Below, one piece after another: positions 17,851 to 27,037 of a stretch of 46,136 nucleotides of DNA. Each line of letters begins with the position of its first letter. The first letter of the stretch is position 1. Below the pieces are notes generated by a model that saw only the letters and a program-made list of their open reading frames with translations, searched no databases and had not been told where the DNA came from. A program made the translations under genes and the position numbers. The stretch covers positions 1 to 46,136 of the forward strand of contig CAMUXV010000006.1 of assembly GCA_947164795.1 (NCBI GenBank). The letters are read 5' to 3'. Origin of the DNA: an uncultured Caryophanales bacterium. Lineage in GTDB: Bacteria; Bacillota_I; Bacilli_A; RF39; UBA660.

Positions 17851-19806
17851 ATGCAAAATGGGAGTACTGCAGCTAATAGTGTGCAGAATGTTAATAACAA
17901 TTTAAATAATAATAGTCAGGTTAATAATCAGAGCAGTACTCTAATGAGTATGGATAATAATCTAGGCAAAGTTCAAACCATTGAAAATCAAATGCAAAGC
18001 GATCAGCAGCAAATGAAAACTATTCAAAAAGAAATGAAGACTATTCAAGACAGAATGCAAATTAATCAGAATAAAGTTCAGACTATTCAAAGTCAAATGC
18101 AAAATGAACAAAACAAGATGCTGATTATTCAAAACCAAATGCAAAATGGGCACAACCAAATACAAACTATTCAAAACCAAATGCAAAATGATCAAAGTCA
18201 GATAAAGACTATTAAAGATAAAATGCAAAATAATCAGAATCAGATGCAAACCATTCAAAACCAAATACAAAATGATCAAAGCCAAATACAAGATATTAAA
18301 AATAAAATGCTTACTATTCAAAATCGAATGCAGATTAATCAAAAGATAATGCAAGATGAGCAAGAACAAATATCAAAAAAAGAAAAACCAGTACAAGATA
18401 GTCAAAATAAAGTACAAAGCGATAAGAAAATGACACAACAGGGAGATAATAAAACGCTGCTAAATAATTCAAATGAAAAGCAGAGTACACCGAAACAGAC
18501 GTTGGGCGATCAAAAAGTATCACAAGATCTTCATAATATTAGTAACATGCATCAAGATAAAAATTTAAATAATTCTAACAACAAATTAAACATGTTACAA
18601 AATCATAACAGTGATTTTTCGAGAATGCCTATTGTAGATATTGTTAATTCAATTATATTAACAGGAGTAAATGCTGGAGCAAGTGATATTCATTTGGATC
18701 CCACCGATGAAGGCATAACTGTTAGAATTAGAATTGATGGTTTATTAAGAGATTATTTCAAACTTCCTAGAGACATAAAACAAAATGTCATAACGAGAGT
18801 TAAAATAATGGCTGGTATGAATATTACTGAAACAAGATTACCTCAAGATGGTGCTATAAAAGATACCTTAAAAGGAAAAAATTTGGATTTGCGTGTTTCT
18901 TCTTTACCTACTAAAAGAGGAGAAAAAATAGTTATAAGAATTATGGATTACTCCATGAGCTTGAAAGGTATTGAATATTTATATTTTAGTGAAACAAATT
19001 ATAACAAAGTATTAAAAATGCTTTCTACTCCTAATGGAATTATATTAGTTACTGGTGCTACTGGTACTGGTAAATCTACTACTTTATATTCTTTCTTACA
19101 AAAATTAAATGTTGAAGGAAGTAACTTAATAACAGTAGAAGATCCAGTAGAAATGGATATTGAAGGTGTTAATCAGGTACAAGTTAATAGCGAAATTGGA
19201 TTGGATTTTGCTACTGTACTTCGTAGTATTTTAAGACAAGACCCCAATGTTATTATGATTGGTGAGATAAGAGATTCTGAAACTGCTCAAATAGCAGTTA
19301 GAGCATCTATTACAGGACACTTAGTATTATCTACGATACACACCAATAATTCTCTTAATACTATTGAAAGACTTCTTGATATGGATGTTGAGAGATACTT
19401 ACTTGCCTCTGCTTTAGAGGGAATTGTTTCACAGAAACTTGCCAGAATGCTTTGTAGCAAATGTAAAGTTAAAAGACAAGTTACTGAAGCTGAGAGAAAT
19501 TTATTTAAATCTGTTTTGGGTCAAGATATTAATGAAATATATGTCGCTAATTCTTCAGGATGCCCACATTGCAGTCATGGTTATAAAGGTAGAATTGCTG
19601 TTCAAGAAGTTCTTCTTATTAATCAGGATATTAGGGACGCAATAAGTGCAGGAATAAGAAAAGATGATTTAAGAAAATTAGTATATAACAAAGATGTAAT
19701 AACTATGCTTCAAGATGGTTTATTTAAGGTAGTGGCAGGATTTACCACTACTGATGAAATACTTAAACTAATTGAAGTTGATGATGCAGATTTTGGTGTA
19801 AAATAA
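17851..19806 (+). CDS. PilB/GspE-family ATPase with Q/N-rich repetitive N-terminus
   Basis: GASDIHLDPTDEGITVRIRIDG, GATGTGKSTTLYS, IGEIRDSETAQIAVRASITGHLVLSTIHTN, CSKC...CPHC zinc site. Confidence 0.93.
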   Translation: MQNGSTAANSVQNVNNNLNNNSQVNNQSSTLMSMDNNLGKVQTIENQMQSDQQQMKTIQKEMKTIQDRMQINQNKVQTIQSQMQNEQNKMLIIQNQMQNGHNQIQTIQNQMQNDQSQIKTIKDKMQNNQNQMQTIQNQIQNDQSQIQDIKNKMLTIQNRMQINQKIMQDEQEQISKKEKPVQDSQNKVQSDKKMTQQGDNKTLLNNSNEKQSTPKQTLGDQKVSQDLHNISNMHQDKNLNNSNNKLNMLQNHNSDFSRMPIVDIVNSIILTGVNAGASDIHLDPTDEGITVRIRIDGLLRDYFKLPRDIKQNVITRVKIMAGMNITETRLPQDGAIKDTLKGKNLDLRVSSLPTKRGEKIVIRIMDYSMSLKGIEYLYFSETNYNKVLKMLSTPNGIILVTGATGTGKSTTLYSFLQKLNVEGSNLITVEDPVEMDIEGVNQVQVNSEIGLDFATVLRSILRQDPNVIMIGEIRDSETAQIAVRASITGHLVLSTIHTNNSLNTIERLLDMDVERYLLASALEGIVSQKLARMLCSKCKVKRQVTEAERNLFKSVLGQDINEIYVANSSGCPHCSHGYKGRIAVQEVLLINQDIRDAISAGIRKDDLRKLVYNKDVITMLQDGLFKVVAGFTTTDEILKLIEVDDADFGVK

Positions 19807-19840
19807 AAAGTGTAAGAAGTATTGCACTTTTTTTAATTTA
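19807..19840. terminator. Bidirectional terminator between convergent genes
   Basis: AAAAGTGTAAGAAGTATTGCACTTTTTTT. Confidence 0.7.
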
Positions 19841-20450
19841 ATATTTTATCTTTATAATAAGATACTGGCTTAAATGTTATTCTGTGATATCTAGTTATTC
19901 CATACTTTTTAATTGCTTCAATGTGTTTTTTTGTTCCATATCCCTTATTATTTTTTAAATCATACATAGGATATTTTTCATCTAATTCATACATCATTTT
20001 ATCTCGTGTTACTTTTGCTATTACAGAAGCTGCCGCTATAGAAATCGATTTAGCATCACCCTTAATAATACTAGTAGTGGGAATATCAATATCTAATGGC
20101 ATGGCATCTATTAAGACATGATCTAATTTTATATTAGTATTTTTTATTGCCTCTTTCATTGCTATCTTTGTAGCTTCATAGATATTTATCTCATCTATTT
20201 TCTTTTCATCTACTATACCTACTCCAATAGCTATAGCGCTTTCTTTTATTATATCATAGAATAAATCTCTCTTTTTTTCTGATAATTTTTTAGAATCAGT
20301 AAGACCTTCTAAGACAAAGTCTTTAGGTAATACAACACAAGCTGCAACTACACTTCCTATTAGGGGACCTCTTCCTACTTCATCTACTCCCCCTATTAGA
20401 CTTAACCCTTTTTTATAGAGTTCCTTTTCATATTTATATAAATCTTCCAT
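19833..20450 (-). CDS. rnhB: Ribonuclease HII
   Basis: [44 protein letters not shown]-like segment ([22 protein letters not shown]). Confidence 0.97.
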   Translation of the reverse strand: MEDLYKYEKELYKKGLSLIGGVDEVGRGPLIGSVVAACVVLPKDFVLEGLTDSKKLSEKKRDLFYDIIKESAIAIGVGIVDEKKIDEINIYEATKIAMKEAIKNTNIKLDHVLIDAMPLDIDIPTTSIIKGDAKSISIAAASVIAKVTRDKMMYELDEKYPMYDLKNNKGYGTKKHIEAIKKYGITRYHRITFKPVSYYKDKILN

Positions 20451-20719
20451 TAGTTAATTTTTCCTTTAATATTATTAATTCTATTTTGATTATTAAAATT
20501 ATTCATGCTATTCATATTCCTTTGAAGATTACTAACTTGCTCATTAGGTGTTAGAGGTTTTGGTAATTTTTTTTCCTCTAAAGGAGTCTTAACATTAAAC
20601 ATCTTATCTATAAATTTTTTTTCTTTTTCTCTTGCTTCCTTTACATCGTCATTATGATTAGCTTTCCATGTTCTATCAAATACCTTTGTTAAATCTTCTA
20701 ATTTATTATATATTTTCAT
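20450..20719 (-). CDS. Hypothetical protein, Asn-rich C-terminus
   Basis: ORF coupled to rnh[21 protein letters not shown]. Confidence 0.5.
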   Translation of the reverse strand: MKIYNKLEDLTKVFDRTWKANHNDDVKEAREKEKKFIDKMFNVKTPLEEKKLPKPLTPNEQVSNLQRNMNSMNNFNNQNRINNIKGKIN

Positions 20720-20776
20720 AAATATATACCTTCTTTCTATTTAATTGTATCATATTAATTAAAAAAAAACTATTAA

Positions 20777-21283
20777 TTAATACATTCCAAGTATCTTTTT
20801 AATAGTTTCATTACTTAAACTAGCAAGATGCCAATTACCATTAGAATCTTTATTTACCTCAAAATCAATTGTGTATAGCACTTGTTCTTTTACTTGTTCC
20901 AATGCTGACAATTTTGCATTGTTATAATCTTCTACTGTATAATTATCCTTTTGATGATAAGAAGAAGACACTTCATTAATAGCTTTTTTATAATCTAATA
21001 CTTCTATTTCTACCGTAATTGTAGCACTATTACCATCATATCTTTCATCTTTAACTTCGTATGATAAATTTTTATATTGTTTTTCAATTAAGTCTCTATA
21101 CCTTTCTGCTTGAGTACCAGTAAGTGTTTCTTCGCTAACCACATCGTCTATACCTTTCTTAATATCTCTATCTAATGTTTGATATTTTGATAATAGATCT
21201 TCTACCTTTGATGTTGGACTATTTGATAAAGAGCAACCTACTAGTAATAGTAAAAATGTAAATACTAATATTATTTTTTTCAT
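20777..21283 (-). CDS. Lipoprotein
   Basis: MKKIILVFTFLLLLVGCSLS lipobox. Confidence 0.8.
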   Translation of the reverse strand: MKKIILVFTFLLLLVGCSLSNSPTSKVEDLLSKYQTLDRDIKKGIDDVVSEETLTGTQAERYRDLIEKQYKNLSYEVKDERYDGNSATITVEIEVLDYKKAINEVSSSYHQKDNYTVEDYNNAKLSALEQVKEQVLYTIDFEVNKDSNGNWHLASLSNETIKKILGMY

Positions 21284-21325
21284 TTCATCACCATTTATAT
21301 TTTTACTAATAAATAGAAAATTATA

Positions 21326-21940
21326 CTAGAAATCGTATGTATTAATTGTTTCAATCACTTTACTTTGACTATATCCCTGTGTTAACAAATGATTATATAC
21401 CTTATTCTTTAAATTAATACCAGAATATTTTTTATTATTCTTTATATCTTTATCTATTATTTTTTTTATTCTTTCTCTAAGAAAATTACTGTCTATATTA
21501 TTAATGTTTTCTTCTATAATATTATTATCTATACCAAGTCTTTCTAATTCTTTTCTTAGTTTATAATCACCTATCGTGGTAAAATTCAACTTATCTTTGA
21601 TATATGCTTTTGCAAATTTTTCATCATCTAAATACTTATTTTTAATTAACTTATCACATACTCTATTTATTATATTTATATCTTCTTCCTTTTTTAATAG
21701 ATATTCTTTTATTTCTTTTATACTTCTTAATCTAATAGAAATATATTTTATAGCTATTTGATATAATTCAAATACCTTATTATCTATATTTAATTTATTA
21801 TATAATTCTTTTTCTATTTCTTTTTTTAATAAGAGCTCATTTTCAGTAATAACATTTTCTTTTAATTGTATTATTTTTTCATTTTCTGAATATTTATTAT
21901 ATTTTTCTTTTTTTATTTTTTCATATTTAACTATTTTCAT
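21326..21940 (-). CDS. recX: Regulatory protein RecX (start revised from 22000)
   Basis: ISIRLRSIKEIKEYLLKKEEDINIINRVCDKLIKNKYLDDEKFAKAYIKDK three-helix repeats. Confidence 0.85.
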   Translation of the reverse strand: MKIVKYEKIKKEKYNKYSENEKIIQLKENVITENELLLKKEIEKELYNKLNIDNKVFELYQIAIKYISIRLRSIKEIKEYLLKKEEDINIINRVCDKLIKNKYLDDEKFAKAYIKDKLNFTTIGDYKLRKELERLGIDNNIIEENINNIDSNFLRERIKKIIDKDIKNNKKYSGINLKNKVYNHLLTQGYSQSKVIETINTYDF

Positions 21941-21974
21941 TATATTATGCCTCCTTGCAAAAAAAAGGAAAGTA

Positions 21975-22706
21975 TTAATTATAAATTCTACTTTCCGCAA
22001 AAATAGCTGCTTTTTGTTCCAACATAACGTTCGATACGCTTTGTTCTATTTCAGGAAGAGCCCTCTTATCTATATTAGATAGAATTACTACCTCCTTAAC
22101 AGTATCGATTAACACTTTTCCCCAAATAATACCCTCTTTTATTGTTAGGTCATTAAACATATCTATTGTAATAGATTTATAAAAATATCCAAATACTAAT
22201 CTTTTTGTAATAACAAGTATTCTTTTATTTGTAAGTACTACAATATTCGTATTAGCAAATTCATGACTACTATAGTTTTTTTGTGCTACAAATACATATT
22301 TTATTTCTTCATCTGTACCAATAAATTTTGCTGCTGCTTTAGAATGTGCTCTTAATCTAAATGAAATTGTTAATGGGTACTTTCTCTTAAATTCTTTTAC
22401 TTTTTTATAAATAATCTCATATTGACTTAAAGTTTTTTTACTGGTAGTTTCATTGTGTTCATCACTATGAATATTATTATTTTGACTATAATTATTACTG
22501 TTCATGTTGTTATTTAAATCTTCGTTGATATTTGCATTATAATTATTTCTGTTTGCATCATTATTCATATTATTGCTACTATATAAGTTATTTGCTTCAT
22601 ACCCACTATCACTTGTATTACTCATACCATTATCAAAATTATTGGTATTATTTGCATCATTCATGCTATTATTAAAACCATTGGTATTATTGGTATTATT
22701 ATTCAT
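21975..22706 (-). CDS. Asn-rich N-terminus plus bacterial PH-like domain protein
   Basis: NNNTNNTNGFNNSMNDANN... then FIGTDEEIKYVFVAQKN...NIVVLTNKRILVITKRLVFGYFYKSITIDMFNDLTI. Confidence 0.65.
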   Translation of the reverse strand: MNNNTNNTNGFNNSMNDANNTNNFDNGMSNTSDSGYEANNLYSSNNMNNDANRNNYNANINEDLNNNMNSNNYSQNNNIHSDEHNETTSKKTLSQYEIIYKKVKEFKRKYPLTISFRLRAHSKAAAKFIGTDEEIKYVFVAQKNYSSHEFANTNIVVLTNKRILVITKRLVFGYFYKSITIDMFNDLTIKEGIIWGKVLIDTVKEVVILSNIDKRALPEIEQSVSNVMLEQKAAIFAESRIYN

Positions 22707-23356
22707 TATTCTCCCACCTTAATATTCTCTTTAACAAAATCAACAAATGTATCTTTTTCAACATAACCACTGATAGAATCAACTATATTTTCACCATACA
22801 TAAATAATGTTGTAGGTGTACCCCATTTATTTCTCTTCAAATACTTATTAGTAGATGATAATTCTTCACTTTCTTCTTCAGTTAAATTAGTTAAATTTAT
22901 ATAATAGAATGGTAACTTATATTCATTAGCTACTTCCTCTACTACTGGTTCATACATTTCACAGTATCCACATCCATCTCTTACGATTACTACTAAGAAA
23001 ATTTCATTATTATTAACTTTCTCCTTATATTGATCATAAGTAATTTCAGTAAATCCTGCTTCACCAGTTAAAGCTACTGGCAATTCGATATCTAATTTTT
23101 CTTTCTTAGGTGATGTAAGAACAAGACCTACCACTAAAAGAACTGCTACTAAAAGAATTAGAATTATATCTTTTTGTTTAGAAGTTAAACTAAAAGATTT
23201 TTTTTCTTTATTAACTTTCTCTTCTACCTTTTTAGTTTCCTTTACTTCAGTAACTTTAATTTCTTCCTTCTTAATATTATTCTTTTTTACTTCTTTATTA
23301 TTATTTCCCTTTCCATTATTTTTGTTATTCTTTTTGTTTTTTGAATTATTTGCCAT
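22706..23356 (-). CDS. Membrane-anchored thioredoxin-like protein
   Basis: VVIVRDGCGYCEMYEPVVEEVANEYKLPFYYINLTNL, GTPTTLFMYGENIVDSISGY; Lys/Asn-rich N-terminus then TM. Confidence 0.85.
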   Translation of the reverse strand: MANNSKNKKNNKNNGKGNNNKEVKKNNIKKEEIKVTEVKETKKVEEKVNKEKKSFSLTSKQKDIILILLVAVLLVVGLVLTSPKKEKLDIELPVALTGEAGFTEITYDQYKEKVNNNEIFLVVIVRDGCGYCEMYEPVVEEVANEYKLPFYYINLTNLTEEESEELSSTNKYLKRNKWGTPTTLFMYGENIVDSISGYVEKDTFVDFVKENIKVGE

Positions 23357-23468
23357 AATTAATATACCTCCTAGAAATAAGTTTACACTTAAATATCAAA
23401 AAAAGCAAGTATTTATCTTGCATTTTTTAAATTCATAACAATTTAATATTACTATCCATAAATAAAAT

Positions 23469-23521
23469 GCAGCCCTGCCGCCCAATGAACCATAAGGTTC
23501 TTCGGTCGGTATCAGTACTGC
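23469..23521. other. Long imperfect hairpin downstream of the surface-protein gene
   Basis: Minus strand GCAGTACTG...CCGACC..GAACC-TTAT-GGTTC..GGGCGG-CAGGGCTGC. Confidence 0.55.
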
Positions 23522-23557
23522 TTTAATTTCTTATTTCTGCTTTACCCTTCAAGAGCC

Positions 23558-23591
23558 CCATCCGAGGCGTGCTTAAGCGCACTCCGGATGG
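23558..23591. other. 34-bp imperfect palindrome just downstream of the surface-protein gene
   Basis: CCATCCGAGGCGTGCTTAAGCGCACTCCGGATGG, centred on CTTAAG. Confidence 0.6.
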
Positions 23592-23622
23592 TTATTAAAG
23601 TTTCTTCTTTATCCTCTTATCT

Positions 23623-25443
23623 CTATCCCAAAACGAATGGATTGGATTGACTACCATTTCCTTCGGAAATGGATACGCCTGATTTAAGGAAGACTGCAGG
23701 ACGGACAGCATGGCCATCGTTAGCACCGACATTGCTCAAAGAACCAGCGCCAAACACAGAGAACACATAGTAAGCATAGTCCGAATTAGCGCGCGGAGAA
23801 AGAGTCCATCCCACGTGTGTCATTAACCAGTCAGTATTATTGCAAGATGGGTCAGTATAGTAATTATCCATTGTTTGATTACACTGGGATAAATCGGCTG
23901 CGTATCCATAGTCGGATGCATTTATTAATCCTACTTTCCCATTCCAGATTGATGCTCTTGTTACTTCATCATTACAATATGGACCATAATTACCAGTTGA
24001 AGAACATATTTTGCCTATGTTTCCTCTTTCGGCATTATACTGAGTATTTACATACGATGCATCATTATCATAAGCACCAGTATACCATACAGCAGTATCT
24101 ATCATATTTTGAACATTAGTTGATAAACCAGAGTCAGTAAAATCACATTCATTAAAGTTATTCGACCCACTATCATAGCATAAACCACTTTCTTTATTCC
24201 AATACAAACTATTATTTACTGAATCACTATCATATCCAGGATTAAGAAGTCTCATTAGATCAGCTCCTTCATAAGATCCTGATGGACCCCACTGATTTAT
24301 TCCGTATCCTTCGTTTATAGAAGAATCCGATGTATCCCAAGAGTAATACCCAATAGAATCATTTCGAATTAGTTTTAATCTTCCACCAAATACGCCAATA
24401 ATACGGTATAAGATAGGTTGCTCTCCGCATATTTCATCTATTGATGATACTCCAGCACTAGCCAGTATTGAAGGCATTGCTGCTTCACATTGAGCAGCAC
24501 TTGTAAATGTTTGACCTACTAAGCTTCCTATTGTTGCATAATTAGTGGAACAATCGGCATTATCATAGCACTGCTGGGAGTTTTCAAACATACCTTTAAA
24601 CATATCCCATTTTTGCCATGGTTTTGTATTTACATCTCCAATATCAACATAGTTATTAGGATTAGATCCATAGAAACGGATATCTCCTCCATTTATATCT
24701 GTAGACATACTAGCATGTCTGTCATTCATTAATCCTACACTAGGTGCTAAATTATATGTAATACCATTAACAGTAGCAGTACTCTTATTTGCTTCAGTAT
24801 ATAAATTTCTTATATATTCTGCCGCATTTACTGGTGGTGTTGTATCTTCTTGTGATACTACTTCTGCTCTTATTTCTCCTATGTAAGATGCTCCTACATA
24901 GTTTGGATCTGTTGTAATTGGTCCATTTATCCAGATATATACTCGATATTTTATTCCTCCAGTAGTAGATGATACAAAGATATTATCTTGTAATAATATA
25001 TCTCCTTCGGTAGTAATAGGTCCATCTTTAATAAATGTTTCTGTACTATTTTCTACTTTTACTAATGTATAATATAATCCTCCTGTTAATAATATATCAT
25101 CTGTGCTTACATTAGTAGTTAAATATAATTTACCTAGTCCTGATACATTAGTACATCTAGGATCTAGTGATAATCCTACTTCTGCATACTGTGGATTTTG
25201 TACTACCTGATTTAAATTATCTCTATTATAATTAGTCATAAATTTTAGCATAGCAGGATTTTCTACTGTTCCTAAATCTTTTCTATAATATACTACATCA
25301 AAGCATTCTGTTGATCCTGCAATTATGATGTTATTGCTTCTCCAAGTTAGCCATGCATAAGTAGCTCCTGCTACTAAAGCAATAAAGCCAAATATTCCAA
25401 GTAGTGATCCTATCGTTTTTGATTTTTTTCTACTTTCTTCCAT
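23623..25443 (-). CDS. Secreted/cell-wall surface protein with TasA/camelysin-like N-terminus and DUF6273-like C-terminal module
   Basis: N-terminal TM with GATYAWLTW; C-terminal WTLSPRANSDYAYYVFSVFGAGSLSNVGANDGHAVRPAVFLKSGVSISEGNGSQSNPFVLG. Confidence 0.65.
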   Translation of the reverse strand: MEESRKKSKTIGSLLGIFGFIALVAGATYAWLTWRSNNIIIAGSTECFDVVYYRKDLGTVENPAMLKFMTNYNRDNLNQVVQNPQYAEVGLSLDPRCTNVSGLGKLYLTTNVSTDDILLTGGLYYTLVKVENSTETFIKDGPITTEGDILLQDNIFVSSTTGGIKYRVYIWINGPITTDPNYVGASYIGEIRAEVVSQEDTTPPVNAAEYIRNLYTEANKSTATVNGITYNLAPSVGLMNDRHASMSTDINGGDIRFYGSNPNNYVDIGDVNTKPWQKWDMFKGMFENSQQCYDNADCSTNYATIGSLVGQTFTSAAQCEAAMPSILASAGVSSIDEICGEQPILYRIIGVFGGRLKLIRNDSIGYYSWDTSDSSINEGYGINQWGPSGSYEGADLMRLLNPGYDSDSVNNSLYWNKESGLCYDSGSNNFNECDFTDSGLSTNVQNMIDTAVWYTGAYDNDASYVNTQYNAERGNIGKICSSTGNYGPYCNDEVTRASIWNGKVGLINASDYGYAADLSQCNQTMDNYYTDPSCNNTDWLMTHVGWTLSPRANSDYAYYVFSVFGAGSLSNVGANDGHAVRPAVFLKSGVSISEGNGSQSNPFVLG

Positions 25444-25536
25444 ATTTTTATTACCTACTTTCTATATAGATGATAACATAAAAACATATTAAAAACAAGT
25501 ACATAGAAAAATTTTTGAATTTTTTTAAAAAAGTAG

Positions 25537-25565
25537 TTGACAAATATGTCAAGTTAGATTATTAT
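25537..25565 (+). promoter_or_regulatory. Sigma-A-like promoter
   Basis: TTGACA-17 nt-TATTAT. Confidence 0.6.
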
Positions 25566-25571
25566 ATTAAT

Positions 25572-25698
25572 CACCAGTTCGATATTTAGGCGAATTGGTG
25601 CTAGTATCACACTAGCCAACCCCTTTTTATTCTTTTTGAGAGACTGTTCCTTAGGGGGTCAGTCTCTAATTTTTTTACTATTAACTTTTATGTTAATA
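25572..25698 (+). ncRNA. Candidate structured small RNA ending in tandem terminators
   Basis: Hairpins CACCAGTTCG/CGAATTGGTG, GCTAGT/ACTAGC, AGAGACTG/CAGTCTCT + TTTTTTT, ACTATTAAC/GTTAATAGT + TTTTTTT; promoter just upstream; no ORF. Confidence 0.45.
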
Positions 25699-25843
25699 GT
25701 TTTTTTATATCTTATTGACTACTAATTAAATTGTGATTATAATATATAATTACAAAATGGAGAACAGAAAGGAGATATGATAAAAAAATATATTTTTTAT
25801 ATGTTTTTATTGCTTAATATATATTAAAAAGGGAGGATTTTAA

Positions 25844-26704
25844 ATGAATGAAGTTGAAGTAATAGATGATATTAATATAAAAGATAAAATATACCAAGTA
25901 AGAGGAAAATTAGTTATATTAGATAGTGATTTAGGTAAATTATATAAATGTACTAATGGGACTAAGGATATTAATAAGGCGGTAAAAAGAAATAAAGAGA
26001 GATTCCCAGAAGAATTTTGCTTTCAGTTAACGAAAGAAGAATACCATGAAATTCTAAGGTTCCAATCTGGAACCTTAGAATTTAAACAAGGAAAGTATAG
26101 TAAATATCTTCCTTATGCCTTTACTGAATCTGGAGTAGCTATGTTATCTGGAATTTTACATACAGAAATAGCTATTAACACAAGCATACTAATCATGAAA
26201 GTTTTCGTAACTATGAAGAATTATTTATCTAATAGTTTGTTAGAGCAAAACTTTTATAGGAATATGTTATTAGATCACGATGATAGAATTAAGATATTGG
26301 AAAATAATTTTAATAATAAATCTTTTAGTAATGAAATATTTTTTGAAGGTCAAATATATGATGCCTACTCACTACTTTTAGATATACTTAACAGTTCAAA
26401 AGAAAGTATAATTATAATAGATAATTTTGCCAATAAAAAATTATTTGATTTACTATCTAAAACTAATAAAGTTGTAACTGTTTATAGTAAGATTTTTGAT
26501 AAAGAGTTAATAGATAAATATAATAAACAGTATAATAACGTTACTTTAATATATAATGATAGTTATCACGATAGATTTATAATTATAGATAAGAGAATAT
26601 TATATCACTGTGGTGCTTCGTTTAAGGATTTAGGCAAAAAATGTTTTTGCATTAGTAAAATAGACAATATAGAAATGGTTAATGAAATAATTAGTAAATT
26701 ATAA
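25844..26704 (+). CDS. ORF6N-domain protein with PLD-like C-terminal region
   Basis: VRGKLVILDSDLGKLYKCTNGTKDINKAVKRNKERFPEEFCFQLTKEE...KYLPYAFTESGVAMLSGIL; YHDRFIIIDKRILYHCGASFKDLGKKCFCISKI. Confidence 0.92.
   Translation: MNEVEVIDDINIKDKIYQVRGKLVILDSDLGKLYKCTNGTKDINKAVKRNKERFPEEFCFQLTKEEYHEILRFQSGTLEFKQGKYSKYLPYAFTESGVAMLSGILHTEIAINTSILIMKVFVTMKNYLSNSLLEQNFYRNMLLDHDDRIKILENNFNNKSFSNEIFFEGQIYDAYSLLLDILNSSKESIIIIDNFANKKLFDLLSKTNKVVTVYSKIFDKELIDKYNKQYNNVTLIYNDSYHDRFIIIDKRILYHCGASFKDLGKKCFCISKIDNIEMVNEIISKL
26049..26083. repeat. 15-bp perfect inverted repeat, 5-nt spacer, inside the ORF6N gene
   Basis: AAATTCTAAGGTTCC-AATCT-GGAACCTTAGAATTT. Confidence 0.95.
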
Positions 26705-26709
26705 TAATA

Positions 26710-26741
26710 AAAGTTCCATATTAATCATGGAACTTTTTTAT
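26710..26741. terminator. Bidirectional terminator between convergent genes
   Basis: AAAAGTTCCATATTAATCATGGAACTTTTTT. Confidence 0.75.
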
Positions 26742-26750
26742 ATTAACAAC

Positions 26751-26963
26751 TTATTTAGTTTGATAGTTTGAACCGCTAAGTTGGTTTTCTCCTAATTTAA
26801 CTAATCTCTTAGTAATTTCTCCACCAACTGAACCGTTAGCTCTAGAAGTTGCATCTGGTCCTAAATTAACACCAAATTCGTTAGCTATTTCATATTTCAT
26901 TCTTTCGATAGCTTGTTTTGCTCCTGGAACTACCATTTTGTTATTTGAACTGTTATTACTCAT
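26751..26963 (-). CDS. Alpha/beta-type small acid-soluble spore protein
   Basis: [51 protein letters not shown]. Confidence 0.95.
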   Translation of the reverse strand: MSNNSSNNKMVVPGAKQAIERMKYEIANEFGVNLGPDATSRANGSVGGEITKRLVKLGENQLSGSNYQTK

Positions 26964-27037
26964 TTCGTTTCACCTCCTACACTAATAGGTTGTGAAATTA
27001 ATGAATTTTAATACTCTTTATTGAATGGTAATTTTTT

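Noticed and set aside
17968-18340. CRISPR-like array in the 42-bp repeats
   Set aside because: Repeats are degenerate, in-frame and encode 14-aa protein units; no spacers and no cas genes.
17962-18369. 135-aa minus-strand repetitive ORF (LHLILNSLHF...)
   Set aside because: It is the reverse complement of the PilB-like Q/N repeats; repetition is inherited from the sense strand.
23469-23521. Integron attC-like site
   Set aside because: No RYYYAAC/GTTRRRY pair at the hairpin ends and no integrase nearby.
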